This document shows positions 11,722 through 24,462 of a stretch of 64,000 bases of DNA, one piece after another (the first letter of the stretch is position 1; each line of letters starts with the position of its first letter). A program made the position numbers and the translations under genes. Below the pieces are notes generated by a model that did not search any database, was not told the DNA's origin, and saw only the letters and a list, made by a program, of their open reading frames with translations. The stretch is from Clitopilus passeckerianus. Its lineage: Eukaryota; Basidiomycota; Agaricomycetes; Agaricales; Entolomataceae. The DNA is taken from assembly GCA_944990035.1 (NCBI GenBank), contig CALYLX010000121.1:124001-188000 (forward strand), given 5' to 3'.

Positions 11722-14700
11722 ATGCCAATCACAGCAGCACAAAACGCCGCTGTGAAGGAAGTCATAGGTATCGTCCTAGCAGCAACTGCGCCAAAGGGCA
11801 AGCGTCAGCTTGCGGGCATGTTTCTTGAGTTGGTCGACCGGGGGGATTGGCCCGAGTATTATGAGGTTCGTTCTTACCACTCTAAGCTCTGTATAAGATG
11901 TTAAAGGGATTTGGGTAATTGTAGCTAATACCAGAACCACGATGTCTGAACAATATCAAAGCCGGCGTCGAGAAAGGGAGATATAAAGAAGCTACAGATA
12001 TCTATACAGATTTATCACTCGTTTTCTGGAACGCCTTATTCTATAATGAGGGGACTAGTCAGATTGCTACCGATGCCAAGACTCTCAAGGTACGCATTTG
12101 TCTATCTTTTTCACCTAGTTTGAACTTGAACTCATCTCGAAATTCTTTCACGACTGGTAGATCCTCCTAGAATCCGAATGGAAAAAACGACCAACCCTCC
12201 CAACACCCCGAACCTCCCCACCCCCCTCCTCAGCGCAAAAAGTACACGGAACAGGAAATGAGGAGGAGGAAGAGCTTGAGCCTGAGGAAGCCGAGGCGTC
12301 AGGGTCGGGATCGGGGTCTCCATCCACCTCGGCTTCAGCCGACCAATACGAACCATCCCCACCCGCTCCTGCGACTCGTACAGCCGTAAACCCACCATCA
12401 ACAGCTTTTCACCCCGCCACGTTCCAAAAACCAGTCGCTATACGACCTAAAAGCTCACTCGCTGGACAGGATATGGACGTGGATATTATGACACCCGAGA
12501 CACCTGCCATTACTATTACTACTACTGGTGCTCCCTCAGCAGGGGCGGAAGCTCAAGTCGAACGAGACCCGGAGAGCGACCAAATCGTCGAACAGCTCGA
12601 GCGGGGGTTACCTAGGTGGCCGGGTTTTGGGGAGGAGGGGTGGAGTGACGATTTGAGTGATGAGAGGATTATTGAGTTGGTTGGGGCTTTGAAGGGGCAT
12701 AAAGATGTCGTGTACGTTCTTCTCGCCTTTTTTTGCGTGTGACGGCGGCTCATGGGAGATGTGAAGTGGGAATAGACTTGCTACGGCACTTGAAGTTGTA
12801 CCGGATGAACCGTTTAATCCGTATTTGTCGTATCCTGTTCGTCTCTTCCTTCATCTTTCATTCATTCATTCATTCCTTACCAACTAATACTCGTTTATTT
12901 CGTTTATCTCGTCAACAGCACCCACTCTCCCTAAAATCAATCGAAACCCAAGCGAAATCCAAATCCTTCCGAACCTCCAAAGACTTCGACCTCGCCATGG
13001 CAAGGCTGTTCGAGAAGGGCAGGAGGTGGCATAAGATTGGGAGTGAGGGGTATGGGTGGGTGTTGACGTTGCAGGTTCGTGCTTTCCTCTCCATTCTTTG
13101 TTCTCTCTTCTCCTCCTTTCTCCTACTTTCTCCTTCCTCCTACGATGAACGAAAGTGACACAAGAAACTAACACCCACTTCCCACAGCGCCTCTACCAAG
13201 CCCTCCTCTCCCCCACCCCACCCCTCGGCCCACCCTACCACTCCCCCACTTTCTTCTCCACCCTCCGCGCCGGCCCAGGCACAGTGAAGCCCGTACACGG
13301 GGGCGATTCGGGTCCAGGTGTCTCCGGCGTGACCACACACAGGGTGTTGACGAAAGACCGGACGTTTATGGAGAGGATTGAGTATAAGGGGTGGAGTGTG
13401 AGGTTGGCTGATTGGGTGCATTTGGTGAATGCGGATGATGCGGGGAGGCCGGTTATTGGGCAGGTTTTTAGGTGTTGGGTTGGGGATGATACGTGAGTGC
13501 TCTAGGAGGTGTTTTGAAAGTTATGGGAGGTGTATATTGATGGTGAATCTGGTTGACAGGAGTAAGGGGACGCAGTATGGGTTGACGGTTAGTTGGTATT
13601 ATCGGCCTGAGCAGGTGTGTATTGGTTTCGATTTTGGAATGGGTGAGGATAGAATGCTGATATTCGGATAGACATATCATTCTGCGTCAAGGGAGTTTTG
13701 GGAAGGGGAGGTTTTCAAGACGAGTACGTGCACTTCTTCCCAATACCTATCTGATTTGCTAACTGACACCTCTCCCTCCAGGCCACTTCGCCGACCACCC
13801 GATCGAAGACCTAATCGAAAAAGTCGCGTGCCAATTCACAGCGCGTCACATCCGCGGTCGTCCCCGCCCTCCCTTCTGGTACCTCGGCTTCCCCCTGTAC
13901 GTCTGCGACTCCCGGTACAACGACCGCGATCGGGTTTTCGTGAAGATTAAGAATTGGAACTCGTGTGTCCCCGAAGAAGTGAGGAAGAGCGACGAGTTTA
14001 TGCCGATTTATCCGTTTGAGAGGACGGTGTTTCCTGGGAGGATGGGGAGTCCGTTCGTTAGGGGCGGGATGGGTGGGGGGAAGATGAAGGGGCCTGGAGG
14101 GCTCATCGCTGGGGGAGATACGCTGGGGTCGGCGGGACCAGGGGCAGGGGATGGGGAGGGACAGCTGGACACTCCGGCGAGTACGAATGGGAGGAGGACG
14201 TCGAGGAGGTTGGAGAATCAGGCGAAGGTGCCTCCTGCTGCTAGTGCTCCCGTCATCGCGGGACCTGGAGCTGTGTCTGCTGCGCCTCCACCTCCGCCGC
14301 CCGCGGGGTCGTATTATCAGAGTGCGCAGTATGCAGCTCAGTATGCGGCTGCTGGTGTTCCGCCTCCGCCTGTACCACGAGCAGGAGCTGGGGTGGGAGG
14401 GGCGGGAGGACAGGATAGGAGTGTGCTTACTGCAGCTGGGGGGATGGCTGCGTTGGGGACGGGGGCGGTTGTTGAGAAGTTGCCGGTGGAGACTTGTATG
14501 TTTTTCTCATCCTGAATTCTCATCCTTCCTCACGCTAATTGATTTTATTGTGGTGATTGTAGCACAACACTTCGACCGCGACCCAGATACGAACCAGGTT
14601 CTGTGGTTCCCTGCACCTCCTGTTGATGTTGCGAGGCCGGTGAAGCCGAGGTATAGTCTGACGTATTTGGAGTTTTTGGCTGGGAAGCGGAAGAGGGACT

Positions 14701-14843
14701 CGGGGTGGAAGGGCGGTGAGGAGGGCGATGTTACCGCTGGAGGCCGTGGAGAGGCTAAGCGCGTCAAGGTTGCGCCTACGATTACGGAGTGTCTCCGGAA
14801 GGCGTTGGCGCAGGCTGAACGGGAACCGTCGGTCGTGTCTTGA
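11722..14843 (+). CDS. RSC1/RSC2-like chromatin-remodelling subunit (bromodomains plus BAH)
   Basis: Ten exons: 11722-11865, 11925-12089, 12161-12711, 12776-12836, 12919-13074, 13188-13492, 13560-13614, 13672-13723, 13782-14495 and 14563-14843. The sum is 2484 nt (827 residues). Residues 1-105 form a first bromodomain (YYELIPEPRCLNNIKAG, then FWNALFYNEGTSQIATDA). After an acidic, proline-rich linker, a second bromodomain-like block spans about residues 250-380 (PDEPFNPYLSYP, ARLFEKGRRWHKIGSEGY). A BAH domain follows at about 400-540, with LADWVHLVNADDAGRPVIGQVFRCW, YGLTVSWYYRPEQT, FWEGEVFKTSHFADHP and RPPFWYLGFPLYVCDSRYN. The region after it is glycine/proline-rich. This order matches yeast Rsc1/Rsc2, subunits of the nuclear RSC nucleosome remodeller that bind acetylated histones. 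No AT-hook is evident. Confidence 0.9.
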
Positions 14844-16252
14844 AATCATGCTGCGGCCTGATTTCATGGATCGTGATGCGCCTACAATCCATACCGCGGT
14901 TCTTCCTGCCGACACCGACATCGCGACATCTAGCCCGTCGGCAAATGAATGACACCAGATCTGCACATTCATTAAAGATCATTTTTCCTCAGCGTCTACG
15001 CCCACAAAACGCCCACAGAACATCCACATGAACAATAGTTTACTCGTACACTTGCGATACCCCTCCATTCAATCTTCCATCTCATCTTTCAGAAGCCCCT
15101 TCGCCCATGTGATACCCCTTCTTGACAGAACCTTGGTGTTCATTCTCGGCCAGTGGAATATCTTACCGATCACGGCCAACCCTCTTCATCGTTTTTCGCC
15201 AGCCATTTTGGAAAGGCCGGTTGATTACTTCGCTATCGCTAAGATCTCGAGCATCCTTAGCGATTGTGGACACAATCCATGCATCGTCCTGCAAGCGGCG
15301 TCATTTTTGTTCCCAGCTACTGAACCCTCGGGTCCTAGATAGCAGCGATCTTACACGCCCTGTCAGCTCGGTGGACACATTCCAGAACCGTTATACATCT
15401 CCGTCTATTTTTTGCTCCCCCCTCGTGACCTTGCACCTGCGTGCTTACTTTTGATTCCGGGTGCATTCCACGGGCGTTCAAGGTTGAGGTCCAAGACTCC
15501 GATCCCAGCGTCGTTCACTCTACACCCATCTTTTCTCATGTCTTTCGACGGCGATCAAGCGGGTACAAGGTGGCTTGACCTTTACGAGCAAAGTTCGTTT
15601 ACTGGGTAGGATTGGAGGTGGTCGACACATCTTACACTTTATTGTATTTTTTGCGTAATCGGCTTAGCATCGTTCGCCAATGATCTCTGAATGATATTTT
15701 TATGAATCTTTACTTGAAACCACCGCCTGGTTTGAAACGAGGGTAACAGAGAGTTTGTCGATAAGCACCTCCACAAATCCTCTCGTCTGTTTTGATTCTC
15801 CGAGGTTCCCGACATGAAGCGCCCATCACGCAGCGTGAGGGAGATGATATGGCAGCTCTGCTGGCTCAACAGGCATGCTGTATTCTGGCTTTATCTCCTC
15901 TGAACAAGAAGAATCGGTTCTGAATTTCAGAATCACTTCAGAAGCGCCGTTTTGTGTAGGTACTATGTTCAGTTTGGGATCGATTGGACAGCAAGATTGG
16001 GCACATGTTCACGGTGCCGGCAAGGTCGGGGATTCGGCGCGTGGAATATCTCCGTATGATGGAGTCGAGACGCCCCTTGAACTTGGCTGAATCTTCGGCT
16101 CGTCTTGCCATCATTTCATTTGCTACATCGGGAGAGAGGCCAGTGCATGGTTCAATCAGGGTCCTACATAAGGATGAGTGGTTTGTAAAGGAACCGACTT
16201 TCCGCCCCCATCGCGCCCAGCGTACCAAAATATTACGCTTGAGTTGAGTGCA
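14844..16252. other. Intergenic, no supported gene
   Basis: This 1.4-kb stretch holds the 3' flank of the RSC-like gene and the promoter of the membrane-protein gene. Frames near 15028-15609 and 15639-16247 have no domain or splice-consistent extension. Confidence 0.45.
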
Positions 16253-18046
16253 ATGCTGGTATCGAGCTTCGTTCTGCTGGCAGCCGGTGCCTTGGGTGTG
16301 GATGGTTCAACCCTGGATCGTCGGGCTCCTCAGACTGAAGCGGTTTGCGGGTCGTCTTTTTCTTGGGCTGGTAATTCTAAGAATGTCAGTCCTTGCCAAT
16401 TGGCTGCTGTTGTTTCTTCAGCATGTGTAGGAAACAGTAGGTCTTTCTCTGACTTCCATTACCCAACCAACACTAACCGTTCAATAGCATGGACCGTCAA
16501 GGCTCTGCCAGATGTTCATCACAGCTACGATCCTCCCACTCCTATCAACAAAACAGATAATACTTGCCAATGGTATAGCCCAACCCCTGCCGAGTCCTCG
16601 TTTACCCAGTCCTGATCATGTCCTCCAGCTCCTGGGTCGCTTACAACCTGATTGGAGCATGTACTGTTTGCCAGGGATTTGACGCTGCTGTGCTATCGTG
16701 CGTATCCAAAGCCACGGTGTCTTTCTCTAGGATTTGACGTAATTACAGGTGGGGAGCTTGGAGCTTGGAATGTGGGGACAAAATCCCACCAACGTTCGTC
16801 CACTTGATTTCATACCGGTTTTCAATCGGCTGAAGCCATAACTAGGCCTTTCCCGAAAGTTCCCCTGGCTGATGGAACGCTGATTCCTTACTACGCGACA
16901 CTGGATCGTACGTTGATCCTGCTAATACTCAAAGGAAATATACTAACGGCTTCGCTGCAGCGAAGACTTGGACAGATCAAAGGTTCAATGCCGCCCAGGC
17001 GCAGCCTATTGTCAGAGAAGGTAGAAATGCTTTACTTCGACCTCTTTTCAACTATTATTAATGCAAATGCAGGTCACAGTGATGTTTCGCAGACTAATGC
17101 AACAGAAAAGAAGAAAACACCCGTTGGACCTATCGTCGGTGGAGTGATCGGTGGTCTTGCTGCTCTGGGTATAGCGGGCGCTCTTGCATTCTGGATCCAT
17201 AGCCAGAAGAAAAAACGCACTTCTAATCCTCCGACTGCACCCTCTACGACATCAGACGGCATGACGACTTTGGGTTACGGTTCTCCTGCAGGCCATATCC
17301 GCCAGCTATCGGACATGTCAGGCAAGTCCATTGGAACGGGATATCAAAATATGGGGAACAGCTTCGTTACCTCGGTGACAAACACCCGTGGACCTGCCAG
17401 CCCAACCAGCATGCATACCCACACAGGCAGCGTCCACTCGTTATCATACTTCGGCTCGGTCAACAACTCGGTCGCTCCTTACGCTACCACTGCTTCTCCT
17501 CCACCCGTTACGCTCGCATCCGCACCTTCCCCTCCACCTGTGGCCCATGCTGATAGGGAGAACATCATCACGCCTTTCACCCTGTCACCTGCACAGCGCG
17601 CCACAAGCCCGAACTACCCGCAGGACCGCAAGCGTACAGACGGCGCTATCATCCCGGTGTACGATTCCCCCGACTCCCTTCCCAATGAGATTGGTGGTCG
17701 ACAACGACTAAATCCTCCGGCATATACGGATTACACGGCTGACCGTCCCCTTGACTCAGCCTCACAAGCACCCACTCGTCCAGCGCACACCAAGAAGGGT
17801 TCCGGGGATACAGTGACGACCCTCGCATCTCCTATCAGCCCCAGCAGCCCCGACTCACCTGTCACTCAGGGAACTGGCGTGAACACGCACATTTCGGGCA
17901 TTGACGACCTTCTTGAGCAAATGGGTATGGGAGCTCCTACAAATAGTGGGACTGGTGGAACGTTGGCAACTGGCTTGAGTATGCAGGTGAATCGTTCACA
18001 AGGTCCTTATAGGCCTACGAATCCTGCATCCGAGCCAGAGATGTAG
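16253..18046 (+). CDS. Type I membrane protein with cysteine-rich ectodomain (basidiomycete family)
   Basis: Seven exons: 16253-16436, 16488-16572, 16629-16697, 16749-16793, 16846-16907, 16961-17020 and 17073-18046, giving 1479 nt (492 residues). The start at 16253 gives a clean signal peptide, MLVSSFVLLAAGALGVDGS. The ectodomain has evenly spaced cysteines and aromatic motifs: VCGSSFSWAGN, SPCQLAAVV, NTCQW, ACTVCQGF and SLECGDKIPP. One transmembrane helix follows near residues 180-205 (GPIVGGVIGGLAALGIAGAL), bounded by KKKR, then about 280 serine/proline-rich cytoplasmic residues. The architecture is common and often multicopy in Agaricomycetes, and its function is unknown. A wall-sensing or adhesion role would be speculation. 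Confidence 0.8.
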
Positions 18047-18313
18047 GATGGACACGGACAACGATATTCACGTACTGGGATTTTAACCCGGCTGGGATGT
18101 ATGTATTCTTACGATTGATTAAGCGCTTCTCTTTAGGATAGGCAGTGTATTAAGTAAATTATTTCGTTTATCATCTTTTCAATTTTAACGGAAGTTAAAC
18201 ATTATCATTTAAGCTTCTCTTAGTTGAGCGGTGAGATACAGAACAAGCGGCGGAACGTTTCTCGTCATGACTGCTCCTAGGTATAAGATAGATATTTGGT
18301 AGATATTCTAGCT

Positions 18314-18866
18314 CTAAAGCTTTGCTTTCTTGGGAGGTTTCTCCACAATCTTAATGCCTTCAACCCAAGGTCGTTGACACTCAGCGAACATTTGTCTCCT
18401 TGGCACTGCATGCAGGGATTAGTAGGTGGTGGCGCTCGCCTCGAGGCTCGATAAGGTTTAGCACGTACTCCAGGGGAAGTCATCATCGATTGTGCCTACG
18501 GACACAATTTTGAACGTTTTCTCATCATTGTGCAAGAAGAGGGATGATCCACAAGAGGAACAAAACGACCGAACAAGGGCATTTCCACTTTTCGTGTCAG
18601 TGTCCCGGAACGACTTGATAGAGTCATTTCCGTGCGTGATGACGACGTTCTGTAATGAACCGGCGGCTCAGCAAGCCTTCAAATCTCGATAATGAGTTGG
18701 CAGGGCTAACCTGAGGTTTAAAAAAGCAGTTGCTCAAGAACGCGGTGCCGGAGACCTTCCGACAGTTGACACAGTGACAGACGGCAAAGAAAAAAGGGTC
18801 GCCTTTGAGCTCATATTTGACAGAGTTACATAGGCAGGATCCGTGTCTAATAGTTGGGGATGACAT
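18314..18866 (-). CDS. GFA-domain protein (glutathione-dependent formaldehyde-activating / CENP-V fold), copy 1
   Basis: Three exons on the minus strand: 18866-18711, 18649-18469 and 18405-18314, giving 429 nt (142 residues). The zinc-ligand pattern of the GFA family is complete: HGSCLCNSVKYE near residue 8, CHCVNCRKVSGT near 35, and RSFCSSCGSSLF near 83, followed by IVSVGTIDD and a C-terminal W...P motif. GFA-fold proteins bind zinc; some condense glutathione with formaldehyde, but most fungal members are uncharacterised. The first exon is 156 nt, exactly as in the second GFA gene at 22097-22620. The upstream in-frame extension to 18947 is less likely because the paralogue starts at the equivalent methionine. 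Confidence 0.88.
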
Positions 18867-19984
18867 TGCTGAACTTGAATCCGTTATTTTGCTGCCAGCT
18901 GGCGATCCTACAAGAGCTGGTTCCTTTGTGATGTTCGTTTGGACCAAGAATTGGCGGGGAAAGCGGGGAGCTCAATGGTGTATTCCGGCAATCAACCGGC
19001 CTTCAGATCCCCGGTTGCTTACACAACTCCTCTTTCTAAGCCCGACTCGTTCCCGAGAACGCCCACAAGACCTTTTCTTCTGCGAATTCAACGACATGGG
19101 ACGGCGTTCTGGAAAATTTTGTTAACTAGCGGAAAATTCACTTGCAAAACTTCCTGAAATACGATGGAACGTGGTTGCCATCTGATGGCTCTGTCGGTTG
19201 CCCTTTCAAGTGGGAAAAATATCCTTGAATTTCAATGGACGATGACCTCAAAACAGTGTAATGGGAAAGTATCCAAAGTTCAGTGATGGGGGCTAGGGAA
19301 GGGGATTCTCTGGCACCTCCCTGTTCAACCCATTCTGTGGAGGATGATTGACTCACTGCTAAGCTGGGAGGCAGGCGCCGACGTCAAAAGACAGGGCAGC
19401 TTCAAGCCGCAGCCTATCATTCAAAAGTGCATATATTAAATGCCGCAAAGGTGGTGCCTACGGCTCAACGCGCGATGTGGCCGCCTTCATCTTGCTGCCT
19501 TGCCTCGGTCTCTTCATTCATTATCACTCGCTTGGGAAATTTTCTGTGACCATGGGATCTATGGAGCGCGTGGAATCTTGGGAAGGGGCCAAGATTCCTG
19601 TAGGGTATGTCCGGAAACCGCTCTACGTTGGCAGATTCCTCGCAGAAAATAGAAAACGTTGGTCTAGATCTACTATGACATCGAGCGTACCATCATGCAT
19701 CTCGGATCCGACCATACAATCTTGATGTAAACGAAGTACACGTCGAGTATCGGAGTATTGATTGATGACCTCGAAGTGGTTATAATGAAAGGAAGCAAAA
19801 GATAGGCTTCGTGGCGCCGATGCCCCCTGTCGCTCTGTCGTCCTGTCTATGAAAATTGGTGTGCCGGTGATAATATAGGAGGATATAGCTGCGCTGCCTC
19901 AAGTCTATCCCAAGAAACTAGTCTCGTATGTCCACTCCTTTTCCGTTCCTCTCTTTTACCCTCCATCTCTCATCGTCGTTCGTT
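18867..19984. other. Intergenic, no supported gene
   Basis: A divergent region of 1.1 kb between GFA copy 1 (minus) and the first serine/proline-rich gene (plus). Frames at 19440-19725 are short and featureless. Confidence 0.45.
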
Positions 19985-21712
19985 ATGGATCCTTTAGTCT
20001 CCTCAGAAACAACTCACAACAGAACTGCTCTCGATCTACTCGAGTTTCGAGAGCTAGTGTCTGTCGCTCTGGATACCTCAAGTGAAATGCATCGTCTCTC
20101 AGACCCTTTCTCTCAGTTCGAGTACAAGCCAGTAAGTATTCATCTCACATTTCTAGCGCGAAAGGCAATTGATTGACTTTTTTGACTTTTGATCGCGCCG
20201 AAGTCGACGCCAATTAGTTACCACGGTCGCTCAGCTTCTTCTGTTGACTCTTGTCATTTCACCCCCCAGAAATCACCCGTTGCTACCCCTTTGCCGCCTC
20301 CATCCATGACCCCTCAAGTGGGAAGCTCACCCTCGAGCACCAGCGACCCCAACACGCCATCGAGAATACAGACGGCATTCAAGCGTATCAAACGTCAAGC
20401 ATCAGCTCACTTTCGTTCAATCAAGAAAAAGACAGCCTCAGCCTCAATCGCGTTCCCTGCCAGTCTAGCTCAGGCTGCTCACAAGTTCTCTTCGAAATCA
20501 GAGAAGCTCACTCCTCAGGGGTCTGAGCCTGAGCGCGCATTTGCACCCTACCTGCCATGGGCGCATCAGATTGAAGGAGCTCAGGTGCATGCAGGACCAT
20601 CGAATCACTCCCTAACGGATTCTCCCACCAGCATCCATTCAGCAGCTACTGCTCCAACTCCACTTCTGGCCTGTTCTTCATCCAACCGTTCCATTTCAAC
20701 GGTTACCGATGGGGACCCTTCGTTTCCCATCACGCCAGTTACACCCTCCTCCGGCTTTGGGGTTCTGGATGACGTTCTGGATAAGGACGATGAGCTCCAT
20801 GGTAATCGTATGCTCACAAGTCGCTGGTCTCGGTATACCGACGACGCCGATTCAGGATTTCTCGAGAGCGCCACCCACTTTCCTGGATCCGACAGCCCAA
20901 GTGAATATTCTCAGTCGGGCGAAGCGGAAGAATCACACCATCACACATCCGCCTCCGAGCTTGAAACCGAAGTCAGTCTAGAACCTAGCCGTGGCGAGGC
21001 CGACGACGATAGCCAAGACGAGGCTGGGCTGTTCGGTCCCTACAAGTTGCGCGACAGGTGCTGTTCTCCATTGAAGCCTTCCGACTCTCCATCGGCCGGT
21101 GGCTTTCTCTTTCCTGAGATTCTCCACCAGCCTGGCCCTTCAGTGGAGATGTCTTCCCGCATTTCTCGTACTTCGTCGCGCAAAACCAGCAGCGGGCAAA
21201 GTGCGGGATCAAAGAAGGATTATGCTCTCACTGTCCCTCTCAATGTCCTCTATCCGCCCTCTCCCCAACGCCAAACTTCGGTATCATCCATATCTGGATC
21301 AATCCATGGAAAATCCACCCGTGTCCTAGAACAGCTCAAGGACGGGGAAGAATACTCCGACGAGTCCGATATCGGCGAAGACGACATTCAATTGGGTCCA
21401 AGTCCTTCTTCCTGGCCTTGGCCATCCCCTCCACCATCTCCTGAGAACATCGAGCCTTTGAAGAAGATCAGAAGAGTTGGAGATATCCCTCCATTTAACA
21501 TCGACAACTCCCCTAACACGACGGTTACGCCGAACCCTCCTGGAGACCAGGTTCCAGACAAGCGAGACTCGAAGGATGTAGAATCTGTGACAACGGACGA
21601 AACTTCCGTCTATTATAGTGCATGTCCTGGTGCCCGTTCCAGTCATGGGTCGCAAGCTGCTTACCCTGAACATGCCCAGAGTCCTGCATGTGCCATTCTC
21701 GGGCCCATTTGA
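19985..21712 (+). CDS. Serine/proline-rich protein, copy 1, unknown function
   Basis: Two exons, 19985-20131 and 20204-21712, give 1656 nt (551 residues). The short first exon encodes a structured-looking helix (DLLEFRELVSVALDTSSEM), and the rest is low-complexity S/P/D-rich with basic patches such as KRIKRQASAHFRSIKKK. Acidic-serine blocks (DESDIGEDD) and proline runs suggest a disordered, phosphorylatable protein. The gene at 30475 has the same layout: a short first exon with EFGNLVALAFQLGSQDRLS, then a basic IKRHAS block and a serine-rich body. The two are therefore probably paralogues. No enzymatic domain is visible. The acceptor CCGAAG at 20203 is weak, so the exact junction may shift. 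Confidence 0.7.
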
Positions 21713-22096
21713 CTTCTCTCGACGCTGATGGTCCAATTCAGCGCGCATACATCCACTTATTTCTTGCCTTTCGCTTTGATTTCGCACTACCCTTTCTTGT
21801 TACACCATTCATTTGCACCCGCGATCACCAATACGTTACAAACCCAAAGCTGTACGATTAGTGTATATTAGAATATCGCCTGTTGTTATCGTATATTACC
21901 CGTTGTTTAGTGGAACCTTCATTCGCGGTCTGGACACGCTGTTATTTTAGTGCTTAACGCTGTACTGTTTTATAGTGTTTACAAGCATCCATCTCATTCA
22001 TGCCCATGCTGAACCCTTCAACTCCGATGCAACTTAGACAAGAAAGCAGATATGATAGCAAGTGGAAAACAACACGAAGCATAACCGTATCTATTA
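21713..22096. other. Convergent intergenic region, no gene
   Basis: This is 384 bp between two converging 3' ends (serine/proline-rich copy 1 and GFA copy 2). It is AT-richer than its flanks and holds presumed polyadenylation regions only. Confidence 0.5.
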
Positions 22097-22620
22097 CTAG
22101 GTTGTCGAGCTGCCTCTTAATCCTGCCACCCAGATCCTCCGGCATTCGGAAAAGGTTTCCTCTGTAGGCACTTTAATGGAATCAGACAAGTTGTCGGAAA
22201 AAGTTGAATGAAAGGCCTACCCCAATCCACATTGTCGTTCAATGTTCCAGCATTGACGATAGTCAAGTCCTCGAACTTGTTATTTTTGGCGAATAGGCTG
22301 GACCCACACCTGGCACAAAACAAACGGAAGAGCTCGTTGCCGCTCGCGGTGTTCCGATCAACATAGGATCGTATGACGTCTTCTCCCTGACGTACAACAA
22401 CTTGCTAATGTGGCGCAATTTCATGAGCATGCCACTACAGAGATGTAAAATCACATAAACTCACATTCGACCTGAAGTGTGCGTTCGGCATAATTCCGGA
22501 GCCGGAGGCTTTTCTGCAATTTTCGCAGTGGCAGATCACGAATTTGAAAGGGCTCCCCCTGACCTCATACCGGACGGAGCGACAGAGGCAGGAACCGTGG
22601 CGAGAGGTGTTTTCAGCCAT
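22097..22620 (-). CDS. GFA-domain protein, copy 2
   Basis: Three exons on the minus strand, 22620-22465, 22404-22221 and 22170-22097, give 414 nt (137 residues). The ligand set parallels copy 1: HGSCLCRSVRYE, CHCENCRKASGS and RLFCARCGSSLF, then IVNAGTLND and W...P. The first exon is the same length as in copy 1 (156 nt) and the intron positions correspond, so the two arose by gene duplication. The serine/proline-rich gene now lies between them. The C-terminus (VAGLRGSSTT) lacks the lysine-rich end of copy 1. The role is probably zinc-dependent small-molecule chemistry; the substrate is unknown. Confidence 0.87.
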
Positions 22621-23374
22621 GCCACCGTGACAGACGGATGAGCTTTCGGATAAACAGGCCCTTGAAACCCATTTCGTATTTATACGATCGCCAGCGAGAC
22701 GCAGAGATCACGGTGTACGCGTACTAGGGCATGGAGATGAGTAATCCTGCCGACGTTGAACAGGGTAGGCGGTGATTGGCATCATTGCTGACGAAGATGG
22801 GGGTATGTTTGACGTTTTGGTGGCCTCCATGAGACCGCGGGGGGAATAGCGGCAATGGGACGATGAATAGAGGCTACAAGTCGTTCATACTGACAATCTT
22901 GACAGATTCGGAGCCTTTTGTACAGGTGTTCACCACGTTGTGTGCTTCTACTCGAAATTAAATGCTATAAACCTATGCTTGTTATGGCGCAATATTACGA
23001 CTTCAGAGGGCTTTTCAATGGACTCCTCCGAACTCGGTATGCGGTTTGAGAGCTTTTGAACATGCCTTCATTGCGGATGAGATCTAGAGATGTGCGTATC
23101 AGTATTGAAATGTTCCAAAGTCTACCAGTCACACGACTTCTAGCCACTTTTTACGTCCTCGATCGTTTCCTGGAGCTTGAATTCATCACTCTGACGCACA
23201 AATCGATAACCCTGATCGAAAATTCAGGCGAGACTTCACAAGAGAAGAGGCTAATACAGAATCTAACATCTCTGCGGTAATGAAGAATTGCGAACAAGGA
23301 CGTATTTTCGGTTATCACTGGTCGTGTTAGCCCAGGTCTACAAGAAGGAATATGTTTTCTCTCCTTCATCTGGA
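22621..23374. other. Intergenic, no supported gene
   Basis: This is 754 bp upstream of GFA copy 2 and downstream of the first BTB-like gene. A frame at 23056-23280 on the plus strand has no recognisable feature. Confidence 0.45.
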
Positions 23375-24462
23375 CTATGGGCCTCGAAGAGCGGCTCTTA
23401 TAGCCTCTTTATAGTCAAACACGATCGGGCACTTTTTACCCTTAGCAATGGTTGCCTCTTTCAAAGCAAGAAACGTTGCCTCTCTGGCTCTCCCGATCCC
23501 GACTGTATCCCGTAAACCAAGTGTCTTGGCTTCCTCGAGGAAGAGGAAATTCGTCCGCTTGACCAACTTCTCATAAGCCGCCTCGACCCAACTGGCCACC
23601 TTGCATTCACGGGCGAGGCACAATAATGCGACATCATTCTTAACTTCGATCTGCTGCGGTTCGAAACCATCTTGGAATTCTCTCGCGATAGATTTTGAAA
23701 TGGCGGAAGCTTCGATTTGGGAGGATGTGAGGGCTGCGCTCGTGACATTTTCTCCGAACCTTTTGTGATACCAAGTCTGGTACTGGGCATAGCAGTGATC
23801 TCGGACAGCGAGAACACGCAATGAAGCCTCCAACCCCAGGATTGCGGCATCGCTAAGCGTGACGGAGTCATTTCTCATGAGAAGCTGAAGGGTGCCAGTT
23901 TCGGTGAGGCAAGGTGCATAGAAGGTGCTTCCGACGGAAATCTGTGACAGAGGGGATATCTCTGGTTTCATGAGCGCCTCAAGGGCAGCTCTCCTGATGT
24001 CCATCATACCCCACTCGGAAGAGATTCGAAGTACAGCGATCCAGCCTTCCTCCGAAAGATTCGTCTTCTGTCCGAAAAATGGTCTGCGCAGAGGATATAT
24101 AAAGGTCATTTGGTTCTATATCTGCTTAAACACTTACAGAGGATAAAGGACGGTCAATAAGGCATCAAACTCGTCTGTCTTCATTCCATTCAGTTGGATG
24201 ACATCACAATTCAGCTTGTTGTCTTGCATAACATCGCAGGACATGGTGTTAAAACACTGAGCCCTCGTGAACTGAATTGAAGGAACCCGAAAGTACTCGT
24301 TTTCGACCTTCCATATAATCAGAATTATATATTTTCCTGAAAATGTGGTCGACTCACCTGAAAGACAATGAAATCGAGGAAATAGGTCTTGCTATGAGAA
24401 TCAGAAATGTCGACGGTAGTTGGTGTCGCAGGCGGAGTTACTGGTTGAATGCTAGACTCCAT
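23375..24462 (-). CDS. BTB/POZ-like domain protein, copy 1
   Basis: Three exons on the minus strand: 24462-24358, 24307-24138 and 24083-23375, giving 984 nt (327 residues). The N-terminal third resembles the basidiomycete BTB-like family: KTYFLDFIVFQVENEYFRVPSIQF, then a helix, FDALLTVLYPL, and EEGWIAVLRISSEWGMMDIRRAALEAL, where BTB proteins carry their last helices. The rest is alpha-helical. It ends with LGLRDTVGIGRAREATFLALKE and FDYKEAIRAAL, both shared with copy 2. BTB proteins dimerise and often adapt substrates to Cul3 ubiquitin ligases, but this fungal family is uncharacterised. Intron positions match copy 2 exactly. Confidence 0.78.
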